From Brachionus rotundiformis (Eukaryota; Rotifera; Eurotatoria; Ploima; Brachionidae): a stretch of DNA of 64,000 bases. Under the pieces are notes generated by a model. It made no database searches, was not told where the DNA came from, and saw only the letters and a list, made by a program, of their open reading frames with translations. The stretch is taken from NCBI GenBank assembly GCA_016802295.1, contig JAESIW010000065.1:1250825-1314824 (forward strand), written 5' to 3'. A program made the translations under genes and the position numbers. Positions 34,594-47,069 of the stretch are shown here, piece by piece (the first letter of the stretch is position 1; each line of letters begins with the position of its first letter).

Positions 34594-36241
34594 TTATTTT
34601 AAATCAAATTTATAATATTTTTCTTGATTTGTTCTTATCCAGTCCGAATAAATTTTGAAAAATTCCTTTTTTGCTTCATTGTATTCTGTTGAGATCTGTT
34701 TAGCTTCGGAATATTTTTTACCAATTAAACTGACTAAATTTAATTTTCCATAGATTTGTTCGAATTTAGAGAAAAAATTGTATTTGCTAATTGGGGGATA
34801 ACTTTTAATTTTTTCAATATTTTTTAAAGCTGCCCCTTGTAAAAAACCTTTGACTAAAACAAACAGTGGTTTTTCATTTATACCATATGACCAACAAATT
34901 GCTTAAATTTTAAATTAATTTTAAAAATGTGAAACTCTTTTAAAAATAATTACAATTAGGACATGCTTTTATATCTGAATTTTCGTCACAATCACCATGA
35001 TCTGGAATTTTAACTATTTTAGAGTCCTTAAAACATAAATCTGACTGCCCTATAACAGGAATTGTCAGTTTATAATCAGAATTTTTGCACTCAAATCTTT
35101 TTGATCTGTTTATAAGAGCTCTTTCAATGCATTCATAATTATAAGGACATCTAAGAGAAAAAATTGTCTATTTTTTTTTGTTAAGCAATCATATTACTTT
35201 CCAATTACAATTGCGCTTAGGTAAATAGGTTTTTCTAAAAGACTGCTCAATAATGAACCTTGTAGTCCAAGGACTAGCCATTTCGCGATTTTGTCAGAAC
35301 ATGACATGGAAATTGTAGGATCACCTCGTCCTGGTTTAGTTCTTAGAATACCAGTTACGTGATAATAGACACCTTTTTCTTTAGGATCTTGAATTGAGCT
35401 TGTTGGTACACACTTTGCACCGGTTCGATGAATATCCTCAATATAACTATTTTCTGTTTTGATCCTCTTTATACTTCCAGTCTCTTCTTCTCCACTTCTT
35501 TTTTGGCCAAGTGATTTAGGAATTATTGATGCATCACCACCTATTTTTGGATTGTTAATAAATGTGTTTTATAATTTAGAACTAAGAGATACTTACAAGG
35601 CGTATGGGATGTGAAAAGAATAAACTTGATTCCATCTTTTACTGAGAATTTTTTATTGTTTAAAATAAGTATTTCACTTGAATAGTCTTTCAAATTTATT
35701 AATTGATACATTTCGTTGTATAGGAACCTGAATTAATTCAATAAATTCATAATTGCTTTAAAAATATATATTATTCTTTTATTTAGACCTTAGGAAACAT
35801 CTTCTAGATAGTATTTCAGCATGAGAATCATGAACAAAAATTCCTTAGTCAAAATTAAGTATAACTTATTAACTATAATGTTAAAATTAAAATTTTTACC
35901 ATTTAAAGGAAGTTGTTTTTCGGATAAACATTTTGAACCGGTTGCAATTGATAAGACTTTAAAATTTTTATCATCTAAAAATTTCAATAGAAACTATTCT
36001 TTAAATTTGATTTGTCTATAATTATAAAGCCTTAAAAAAACAATTAAAAAATTATAACATCTGAAAATTTAAATATTTTTTATTTCTTAACTTTAGTCAG
36101 ATAATTTTAATAAAATTATTTACCTCTAGTAGCTAATATTGCTGCCATATTTGTCCATTTATTACTCATAGAATTACTCTTAATTATAAGGTTTTTTTCA
36201 TAAAAATCATAACATATTTTAGCTATTTTATTGAATTCCAT
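34594..36241 (-). CDS. ADAT1: tRNA-specific adenosine deaminase 1
   Basis: Seven exons, all phase-consistent: 36241..36124, 35974..35900, 35843..35789, 35727..35597, 35540..35198, 35150..34954 and 34901..34594, giving about 408 aa (human 502). The deaminase core is complete. The zinc ligand and proton shuttle are in [11 protein letters not shown] (H-A-E), the first zinc Cys is in SHTPCGDASIIP, and the second Cys is in [11 protein letters not shown]. Other conserved blocks are [18 protein letters not shown] and [20 protein letters not shown]. The C-terminal part ([19 protein letters not shown] and FKIYSDWIR) also matches ADAT1. The enzyme converts A37 of tRNA-Ala to inosine. The shorter length comes mainly from a reduced linker between the two zinc-binding parts. 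The ATG directly follows an AG (AAAAATTAG|ATG). Confidence 0.96.
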
Positions 36242-36476
36242 CTAATTTTTATCAAATTTAGTATTATAAAAAAAGAAGTAAAATAAACTTAAGTGAAAAA
36301 ATGATTTTGATTCATTTTAGGAAATTAAATAATTGTTTAAATGGAGTTTTATATCCATCAATTTCTTAAATAAATTCATTACAAACCAGTAATTTATAAA
36401 AGAATTTATTTTTTAGATCCTTCAAGATCGTTTAAGTAACAATAAATTATTAGATGTATAATTTAAAAAATAAAAT

Positions 36477-37569
36477 TTAGAAAGTGTTCATATTAACTTC
36501 CAAATTTGGTCTGGACGGCTGCAATACAAAATTAGCAATCAACATAAAAGCCTTGGAAGGCAAAATACTTTTGATCACTGAAAGTAAATATAGAACTCTT
36601 GGGATGCAAACATTTTTTTGGTTGACTAAGATGGCATGCATAATTTTCTTTGCCACAAATTGAGGAGGTAATGGAGTTGTCAAATAATTAAATCTTAAAA
36701 CAAGAACTCGATAAATAACTAATTATATCAATAAATTTTTTCAAATTACAAATGACGCGATTTGGCATAAAGAGTTGTATTAATTGACGCAGGATAGACT
36801 AATGTAGTATAAATACCATCATAACCAGCCAGTGTCAATTCATGATCCAATGACTCCATCATTCCTACCAGAGCAAATTTCGATGTACAATTATCAGACA
36901 TGTGACAAAAACCAAAAAGTCCTGCACTACTAGCTACGCTTATTATATGACCATGATTTCGACTAAGCATTGATGGTAAAAATTCTTTTAGAAACCAATA
37001 ACTGGCAAACATATTGACTCTCATAGTTGAAATAAACTCATCCTCTTTACATTCCATAAACGATCGAAAAGCTTGAATTCCTGCATTATTTATTATGATT
37101 GTCACTTCTCCAACATCTCTTCTGATACATTCACACACTTCTCTAATCTCTTCTCTGCTTCTATATAGCAAAGATACAAATAATTATCTAATAGAGCTTT
37201 TAACTAACTTTAAATCACAATGATATGCATAAATCCTTTTGCTGTTAAGACCAGTTGTTTTGATTAATTCGACTGTTTTGCTATTTTCAGTATCATCTAT
37301 ATCGATAAGAACCAAAATGGAGCCTCTTTTGGCAAATTCAATGGCCAATGCACGTCCTTTACAAAATGTCACAAAAAATAACATAATAGGTTATTTAATA
37401 TACCTAGTCCTTTTCCAGAACCGGTGATCAATACGATTTCGTTTCGAACATATTTTTCGGTTGGTGAAAAAATGAAATAAAAGACGGTCCAGAACATAAC
37501 TTTGAAAAATTCCAAGATTAAAAATATGAGCTCGACAAAAAAGGAAATTCCCATATGAACCATAGACAT
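36477..37569 (-). CDS. SDR16C/HSD17B11-like short-chain dehydrogenase with Tyr to Asn active-site change
   Basis: Four exons: 37569..37404, 37356..37209, 37160..36750 and 36693..36477, giving about 313 aa, the size of SDR16C5, RDH10 and HSD17B11. An N-terminal hydrophobic helix anchors it to membranes (ER or lipid droplet by family). The NAD(P)-binding loop TGSGKGLGRA spans intron 1, and INNAG, the fold Asn (VNMFASYWF) and the catalytic Ser (ISVASSAG) are present. The active-site YxxxK motif reads NCTSK: the Lys is kept but the Tyr codon is AAT (Asn) at about 36889-36891. Relatives have YCASK or YCSSK here. The family oxidises retinol or steroids in the ER. This copy may be catalytically impaired, or the base may be an error. 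It lies 235 bp upstream of ADAT1, same strand. Confidence 0.85.
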
Positions 37570-39705
37570 TTTGTTCTGATGCGGCTTATCCGTAAAATAA
37601 CTCCGATTAATGCTGAATAATGAATTTAAATAAAAATTATATTAAGTATTTGAATATTTTATAATTTTAATAGTTTAATTTAAGTAAGTGTACATTTAAA
37701 AAATATATATATTACATGCAAAAAATAAAACTAACAAAAGATCAAAATTTTTTACTTCTTAAGAGGATAGTAAAAATCACAAAAATTTTTAATCAAAAGT
37801 AAAATCAGACAAAATTTTAAGTATTTTAAGCTTATGTTTATTAAGATTAGAAAATAATTCAAGTGATAAGCAATCAAAATTAAAATTATATCAAATATTT
37901 AATTATTAAATATTTTTGAAAAATATCATTTTGAAAAATATTATTTATTTGAATTTTTTTTTCATTCGCCTAAGAATGATGATATAGTAGAAATATTTCA
38001 CTGTTCTAATAAATACATGTTAATATATTTTTGCATAATTTTATATAAATTAATTTAATAAAATGGTTACATCATATTTCGGTTTTAAAGTTGGTCTGTT
38101 TCCTTGTTTACTGTTAATCATTAAATTAATCATTATATTAAGTATCTCTATTATAAAAAATATAAGGTTAGTTTAAATATGACAATTAATAAATCTAATT
38201 AATTTTTCATATTATACAGTATAATTTGAAATAATTTCCAATCTGGATTAAAAATTTTCATCAATTAATTTTTTTAGATCCTAATTTAAAAATATATAAT
38301 TTAAACAAAGATAAAAGTATTCGCAAAGTATACAAATAATCATCAAAGCATTTTTAATTAATGACAAAAATCAAGCAAAAATTTTTTAAAATTATTATTA
38401 GAGAAATAAAATATCAAGCTAATCTTGAATTCTTCCACAAAAGTACCCGAGCAATAATTTTATAATAAATATGGAATAATTAGAGTCTTTTTAAGGAACA
38501 ATTTTAGAGTAAAAGCATCAAAATTTGTTTAACTTCACTATGCCTACTAATTAGTGTTAAATTTAATATCATAGTTAATGCAGTTTGTTTGAATTTTATG
38601 GAATAACTAATTTTACTAAATTCGTTTCTAATTAAATCAAACATTCTGTTAAATACTAAATAATTATGATTGAATAAAATAATATAAAATAATAGCTTAA
38701 ATTTCTCATTCAGTCATTTTAGTCTAGAATGAGATTAATTCTTTAATTAAAATTTTAAAAAACAACTATAGTTTTTTATTTTCTTTAATCCCAACGATTT
38801 GAGATATTATTCTAATTTAACTTTTATACTATTGCTTTACGTGAATGTTTAAACCGAATATTAATTAAATTATTAGTATCGCATGTTAAGTCGAGTCAAA
38901 ATCTCCCAAGTTAAGTTGATTTTTTTAATTGACATTGAATTCTAGATGGAGCTAAGGCTTTTGCTTATTTCCTTAATTAACATGCAATTTTAAAAGAATC
39001 AACCGGATTAAAATATTAGCTCACTTAAAGTTTGTTTTTTTTTGGCTTATTTTCGGTCGTTCAGTTTTTTTATTGATTTTAGGATCTAAGTTTAGTCAAA
39101 AAATACAGTTTAATCGTGCCATGACAATTACTCTGTTAATTCTAACTTAAGAAATATATGGTATAAAAGAAAGAATAAATTTGTTTTTCAAAACAATTAT
39201 ATTTTTAAAATATTTTTACAAAAAAATTGTCTACAAAAAGTAAATTAAGGTTAATGGCACTAGGAAAACTCACGGTGGATCTAAGTTATGTTGAAAATAT
39301 CCGTAGATTTTCTAGTGTTATAAATCTTTTTTTTATATCATCATCAATTGGATATAATTTGGAATTTTGTTCAACGTTATTAAGATAATTAAATAAATCC
39401 TGAGCTTATAATTTTTTATGTTTTCTAAATTATCTCTTGAATTTTACAAAATTTTAAGAATTTAGATAAGTTTATAAAACAAAGTGGAGATAAAAGCTCC
39501 AAAAAATTAAATAAATAAATGATAAACTTATAATAAATAATAAATAAATGATATTTAAATAAACAGTTGGAAAGAAAGAAATTAGATAAATTATTTTAGT
39601 CTCTATCAATTTTTTGAAAGGATTTTTTATATTTTACAAAAAAGATGAATCAAGTAATTTAAAAAATGAATCCTTTTTTTTAATTTTTATCGATTAAATT
39701 GTAAG
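37570..39705. other. 2.1-kb spacer between SDR and the NO VEIN-like gene
   Basis: Divergent upstream regions of the two genes. Mostly AT-rich non-coding, but it holds an orphan exon-like frame on the minus strand (39286..39399) and probably the undetected 5' exon(s) of the NO VEIN-like gene. Confidence 0.5.
39286..39399 (-). other. orphan terminal-exon-like frame, 37 codons
   Basis: On the minus strand an acceptor (AAGCTCAG at 39400-39407) opens a frame of 37 codons with a protein-like, charged composition, for example KLYPIDDDIKKRFITLENLR, ending in TAA. No upstream exon or start could be found and the family is not recognised. It could be a gene relic, a 3' exon of an overlapping gene, or chance. 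Confidence 0.25.
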
Positions 39706-42700
39706 AAGCTATCAAAAAATGCTTTTGTTCTTGTCTTTGGTCCCACAGATCTATTTGTTATGAACAATATTTATAATAATTGCTTGAAATCTAATGATTT
39801 CATCATAATCGAAAATTTGAGTTCTATTGAAAATGATTTAATAAATGAACAAAAAAGAAAAATTATATTTACCTCAAGCTTTTCTGAATGTGAATCTATT
39901 CTCCCCAAATGTGAACTGATAATTTACGTTTATTTGCCCGAGGAGAAATACTTTATCGAATCAATAATGAACAGAACTTCATATGAAAAATATACCAAAG
40001 TTATGTGGCCTTTTTATGTTCAAGAGTCCATTCTTTTACTTAAATATGCTCAAAATTCCAAAAAGCTAAATATTCTGCTCTTAGACTTTTCAAGATCACA
40101 TAGAGATACATTAAATTTGCTAAAGCAGATAAACTTATTGCTTAAATCAGGATTTTCCATTGATAATGACTTTCTATCAAATCCAAAATATATATATCAA
40201 CAACTGTGTAAAGATATGCCTAAACGAAATACAGATCATATTTGGGAAACATTTAATAGATTTAGAAATATCTATTCAAAACATTATTTACAAACTATTC
40301 TTGGATACTTATCAGATATGAGCAGCACTAATGAAAGAATTAAAAACCGGGCTATAGATAATCTTGTAGATCTTTTTTCATTTCGGTATAAAAACATTGC
40401 CGAAGAAAGAAATATTTTTAAACAGATTATTTGTAAAGGAGATACACAAGTACCTTATAAGAAAATTTTGACTCAAATAGATTACTTTTGTAATAACTAT
40501 GATGCCAGATTAATTGGATTAGCCGATATTTTAAATTATACTACAGATAATTCAAAAAATAGACTTCGAATACTAAAAGATCCTGAATACAGGCACATAC
40601 TTAAAAAAATGCTCGCAAATGAAAATAAGATAATTCAAATAAAAGCCACAGAATTGATAAAAACAATGTTCAAAGATTCAGCTTTTAATAAGTCCAAAGA
40701 ACTTGGCTACAATTTTCACATTTTTGACAAAGAGAACTTTTTGTTAGAAAGATTGACAAATTTTATTGCTTCTTCTTGTGAGACTATTTTGTCTAGCACG
40801 AATTATGAACATATTACAAAATTAAACCATGAATATAAATTTTTAAATATAACCTGTTTGAAAGATATATTTGATAGTTCTAATGAAAATTGGAGACGAT
40901 TTAAAACTGAAGATATATTTAAGTTTTTTAATTTATTTGAATTGGGTATTCAGAGTATTAAAAAAACCAAGCATAATTTTCAAGTAAGGCTTTTGTGTGA
41001 ACTTGTTCAAATAATTGGCCAAATGGTTAAAATACCTCAATTTAATTATTTCGAAAAAATAGATATTGAAAAATATTTAAAATATTCATTAGTTCTTATG
41101 GCATATTGTTTGGAGACTCTTGGTAAGTTTGCCAAAAAATTTTTATTCATGGTGTACGACACTTTCAACATTTTGATTTTACTGGCTGAGAAAACTTATT
41201 TTAGATCAGTAAAATCCTATCAATTTATAGATGAAATTCAATCATTTGATAAAAAAGTACAAAATAGTTATGAATATGAGGATGAGAAAATAAAAAGCAT
41301 AGTGGAAAGCTATGGAAAATATTTATGGATGATGAGACAAAATAATTCAATTGAGAACTTTATAGCTTCTGATAGGGATCAGGCGGAATTTTCAATCAAA
41401 TATAACCAAAGCCAGTTTGAATTGGAGAGTTGTAAGAAAATATTGCAAGAAAAAGATAAAGAAATCCAAGAACTTGGTAATCAAATTGAAAATTTAAAAT
41501 ATGAAAACAGATCTACAATAGAACAACTCAAAGCTAAATTTGATGAAAAGTTAAAAAATTTGGCAATTGAAAAGGATCTAGTTGACAAAAAAGAGCCATC
41601 AAAAATTTCTAAAAGTTCTTTTGAAATTAATCAACATGAGATAACATCATCATTAGACGCTAAAAAATTTATAGAAAATATAAATTATAATTATGAAAAC
41701 ATCAAAGATTTTCGTCATTTGATATGCAATTCACTGAAACATTTGACTGAAAATTTGTACACATCCAAATATCATTTCATCTATGAGCTCATTCAAAATG
41801 CTGATGATTCCAAATTTGACAAAAATCCATCTCTAAAAATAATTATTGGCAAAGAGTCGATTACTTTTTGTAGTAATGAAAAAGGGTTCAGTATTTCTGA
41901 TGTAAAAAGTATTTGCAGTATTTCTGAATCAAAAAAAGTTAAAGGTATAAACATTGGTAACAAAGGACTTGGCTTTAAATCTGTATTTTGTGTCTCCGAT
42001 GAACCAGTTATTTATTCAAAACCCTTTTGGCAATTTTATTTCTGTAGACAAAATGACGAACTTAGTTACATAACTCCACATTATATGGAACATTTTCCAG
42101 AAAATCTTGGTTTAATTATAAAAGAAAATAAATCAATGAATACATTTATTTATTTAAAATATAAAAGTGATTTTTTTTTCGATGAAGATATTTTTACTCT
42201 ATTAGATCCAAATATTCTTCTTTTCACAAATCAATTGGAGTTCATAGAAATTGAAGATAAAATTTCGTTGAAAAAGAAAAAGATAAAGAGATTTAAGAAT
42301 ATACTTGATAAGCATGAGCTTATTCAAGTGAGAGATGGGGACAAAAACATTGAATACAAGGTCTACAATCAGAAAATAAAAATTGACAATTATTTGCTTT
42401 GGAAAGAAGAACTTGATTGTGATGAAATTAAGCTATCAATTGCTTTTCCAAATCAACTGTCGAATTTTAATAGATATCCCATTTATTCTTTTTTTCCAAT
42501 AGAAAATGAAGGAATAAAGTGGCCTTTTCTGGTCCACACATATTGGAGTTTGACAACTAATAGAGAAAATGTGAAAATGTGCAAATATAATGAAGTATTA
42601 CGTGACAATTTAGCAGAAATGTATTGCAAAATAATCAAAAATGATGAAATGTTGAAAAGTAACATTCCATACATATTACCATCTAATGAACACTTGAATA

Positions 42701-45700
42701 AATGGTGGCGCCATTTTTCGTCTAAGGTACGCACATGTCTCAAAGATGATGATGATAAAATTGGTTCGCTCAGATTTAAAAATGATACTCTTCAAACAAG
42801 ATTAGATTTATCTGATGAAATTTTGAGTCTTGTTAACATTCAAATTATAGAAAATTTAATAATAAATGAAAAAGACTTAGAATTTTTTTTAGATATAAAA
42901 ACAATTTCTGTAAAAGATGTTTTAAATATTTTTGATATTGACAACAATTGTGTGTTTATTCAAAATTGGATAGAAAAACGATCAGACCAGTGGTGGAATG
43001 ACTTTTTTTATGAACTATTATCAAACAAAATATCCATAGATACATCAAAATATAGAATATTTATTTTAAGAAATTGTTCAAGGTAAAATTTTATTTCATT
43101 CATACTTTTTTCTATAAAACATCATTGGGAATTAGTCTCATTAATCCCTTAATGATCAAACTACTTAACATAAAACAAAAAGATAATTTATAAAGTGGTA
43201 ATCATGAGGTTTGATTGGATCCATTCCCAACTTTATTTGGCATCAAATGGACCCAAAACTTTGCTTCAACAAACTCTTTGAAGCTGTTTGCGATAAAATA
43301 ATGCCTGAAATCAACCTAATACATTGACTTTACAATTCTAAATCAATTTCTTATACAAAATCACATTTATAAATTTTTTTAACTCAAAAAATTATCAGTA
43401 ATCAGATCAATAAATATTGCAAAACATTTTAATGCATTTCAAATTCTTCTCACTAAAGATAAATATCACTACCATTCATAAGGTTTGAACTAGATATAAG
43501 CTACTTTTAGATATATTTCTGCAAAAATGATCAGATCACAACCAACTTTCAAAAGATTTAGATGACTATCTCACAAATACACCAGTATTAAACAAGGAGT
43601 ATAAAACATTATAAAAAAATTTTAAAGAAATATCTAATCAATAATCTTAACTCAAGTCTATTTAATTTTATCTTTGTTTATCTAGTTATAAATTTATTCG
43701 TTTTGTAGTTTGTCGTAGTAATAAAGTTTTTCATCTTATTTTTACCCTTCAATCGCTAGGCTGAAAAGAAGGATTCATTCTGAGTGCGATGAGGATTTCC
43801 TCAAAATATTTAAATAAAACAATCTTTAAATAATCTCATTAGGTTTATTTAAATTGAGTCATCATTATTCTTTGATTTCTTTGATGGGAATATAACTCTC
43901 AAAATAAAAATATTCAATTGATATTTAATTTTGTTAATAATTTAGTTATAGTGAAGGTGAAAACAAGTATACGAAATTGACCCATTTGGATGCAAATACA
44001 AATTATTTTACCAATCTAAGCAATGAAATAAAAATGTGGAGAAAAGAAATTGCGATTATAGAAACTCGAAATTTTTATGAAACAAAATACTTAAAATTTC
44101 TTAACATAGAAGAAATTGGACCGAAAAATGTGATTGAAATGATAATAGCAATACATAAGAATGGAACATTGACTAATGTCGATACTATTTGGAAAGACTT
44201 GCAGTTTGTAAAAGAATATTCTAATATTTATAGTTTTGAGGACATATTATCCATCAGAATACCAATTTTGAATGGAATTTTACCAATGAAATATGCCAAA
44301 ATTCCCTCATTATTGTGTTCAGATCTATCTCTTATGATTCATGATGAAAAAATTATTGATCTGTATAGTTTAAAAATAAAATTAACAAACTTAGAAATTT
44401 TGGAATGGGAATATTTTTTTATTAAACTCGGTTTAAGTCTTCCTGAACCAAACCTAATCAACATGAGTAATGTTTTTCTTCGACCATTAATTGAATACAA
44501 TGAAGCAGAGTCAAAACTAGCTTTGGAGATTCTTGATTTAAATGAAAAAAATGTCGATTTTATTAAGCTTCTTCCTATGAAATGTCATAAAGATCAGTGC
44601 TCAATCTTACATCAAACAGTTCATCTAAATACATTAGAATTGCCTAATTCTCATTATGTTAAAGTACCAAGTCACGCTCTAAAATTAGCTGAAAAAATGG
44701 GAATAAACTGTACAATGAATCCAGGAATATGCGTAAATGCTTTGGAAACACTCGTACTTGAAAATAATAAATGTCCTAATGAATATATAAAATGGTTTAG
44801 TAAATTAAATGAATTTTTGAAAGAACCATTTTTCGATGATCAAATCGGAAAAAAAAAGCTTATATGCCTCAAAAATTTCAATCAAGAACATGAATTTTAT
44901 TCACCTGACCAAGTTTATCTATGTGGCAAAAATTCATTAGTAACTGTAATTGGAAAATACAAAGCTGTTATTAACCAGCACTTTAACAATGAATTCTTAC
45001 AATTTGAAAATCTATTACTTAAAATGGGATTTAAAACTGAACCAAATATCCAAGATTTGATAGAATTGATCAATTTAATTGGACAAGACACTCAAACTTA
45101 CATTAATCAAAATTTTTTAAGCAAAATTACATTTAACGGGTTGAATGATCTTAAAACAATTTATTTTTATCTAGAGGAATTGCTTCAAAAAAAAGCTAAT
45201 TTTAATCAACCAATTGATTGGCAAACTAGATTAAATTTAAACGATATAATTGTCGATTCACTAGGAGCTTATTTAACCGAGTTTAAGTTGCTTCCTATTT
45301 TAACTAATGATAATAAATTAATACTTAGTAAAAATTTAAAACAAAAAAAATTAGTAACATCTTTAAATGATCAAATAAACAAATTTTTTCAAAAAGAAAA
45401 CCTAACTACATATTATGTATGCCACTATGAACTTGCCATAAACTGCCCATTTATAATGTCAATACTGGGGTGTATTTATTTAGAAACTAATTGTGTTATA
45501 AAATTATCTCATCAAACTAACAACATGGAACTAGCATATCCTTTAATTAATGAAATGATCAAAGCTAAAACTGGAATAGACAATATTGAAATTTATAATG
45601 TTGTTTACATTGGAGCTGAATTGGTATTTGATCCACTTTTGGTTAACATCCAGAGTGATTATACTCCTTTAAATAAATCACTTAAGAGTGTTGATTTACA

Positions 45701-46580
45701 CTCTTTCGAATTTTTAATTATTGATAAAAAAACTTTACTATGTTCAACTAAATTATCAAGGAAAAGCGATTTTTTATGTGTTTACGAAAGTGCATTGCGG
45801 GAATTGTTGGCTCTAAATTTTCCCAATGAAGACATTAAACACAAACTAAATATTTGTATGCAAAATTTAAACAGAAATTATGATAAATTGAGACAAAAAT
45901 CAATCAATTGGACGAATGGATCGACCGAAGACACTTTCTATAACATGGATACGATATTTTTTCAAGCAAAAAGCTTAAAAAATGATTACGCTAAAGATAA
46001 TCAAGAAATTGATTGTAAAGAACAAACAATTTATAAAAAAAGGGTACTGGAAATTGTTGACACTTTACCAAAAATAAATGAACTTGGAAACAAAAAAATA
46101 AGTAATTATAAATCATATTTAGAGATAGCTGAGATTGGAAAAAAAGCTGAATTATTTTTTTACCATATTTTGACAGTGATTTATCCAGAATCTTTTAATT
46201 GGGTATCATCTTACAAAAAACCGTACTCAGATTCGATTCAAAAACTGGGCTATGATTTTGAAATTAATTACGATAATCACAAATTATTTTCATCAAATGG
46301 TAAAAAGTGTGTTGTTAAAATTAAAGGTTTTAATAATGAATGGGAAGGCTACTTTTTTTTCACCAAGAATCAATTTAATACATTTAAACAAACTGAAAAA
46401 GAAGGAGAAGTAGATTATGTTATTGTAATAATTGAAAATCTAAATGATGTAGCTAATAAGGCAAAAATAGTCGAAATCATTAATTTGAGTGAAAATCCTA
46501 ACATCTTGTTTATGGAATCCGAAGTTTTTAAAGCAAGTATTTTTCCAAAGAAAACCGAGATCAAATCATCTATCAATTGA
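39706..46580 (+). CDS. giant HSP90-type ATPase / NO VEIN C-terminal domain protein
   Basis: Two long exons: 39760..43082 (first ATG) and 43946..46580, joined in phase across an 863-bp intron, giving about 1985 aa. In-frame coding-like sequence continues upstream of the ATG to an acceptor at 39704-39705 (NAFVLVFGPTDLF), so a 5' exon is probably missing. Residues 1-540 are mainly helical and HEAT-like, 545-610 look coiled-coil. From about 640 there is an HSP90/sacsin-type ATPase: N-box YELIQNADDS (~676), NEKGFSISDVKSICSI and the lid GNKGLGFKSVF (~731). The last ~150 residues (EIGKKAELFFY..., then YDFEI) match the NO VEIN C-terminal domain (DUF3883), a PD-(D/E)xK-like fold, but the usual E-V-K motif reads K-I-K. 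Relatives occur in plants (NOV), microbes and invertebrates. Function here is unknown. Confidence 0.8.
43083..43945 (+). other. 863-bp intron with coding-like remnants
   Basis: Donor GTAAAA and acceptor AATTTAG join phase 2 to phase 2. The interior (about 43200-43600) is less AT-biased than other introns and translates into short protein-like pieces separated by stops, such as IDFTILNQFLIQNHIY. It looks like decayed coding sequence, an old insertion or a degenerate exon, but the source is not identified. Confidence 0.5.
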
Positions 46581-47069
46581 CCAAAAATTTCAAGAATTCA
46601 AATAATTTATTTTCATTTCCTTTGTACTTTAATATATAATAATTTTAAAAACGATAACTTATAAAAGAATTATTTAATAAATCTAAATTGAACGAAGCGA
46701 AAAACAAAATAAAAATAAAAATTATTATAAATACCATAAATTTTTGCTAACTTTTCTTAGAATAGAAAATAAGAGAGCTTCTAATTCTTTTAGTGTTATT
46801 CTCATTTAAACCATAAAGTTTCATTCCTAATTATTATCTATAACTAACATTTGGTTTTATTAAACTCAATTCTAAAAAGTCAGACATCTAAAATAAGCTT
46901 AAAAATTGGAAAAAACTTAGACTAAAATAATTATAGAAAAATACGCATAACAGATAAAATAAATGAATTTATTAGAATATTAAAGGATTTATTTTCGATT
47001 AATTAAGTTGTTTAAAATAAAAAAAAATGACAAGAATGGCTTTGACCATAAATTATTTATTTTGTTAAA
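46581..47069. other. convergent 3' flanks
   Basis: 0.49 kb between the NO VEIN-like gene (+) and NSFL1C (-). AT-rich, no gene seen. Confidence 0.55.
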
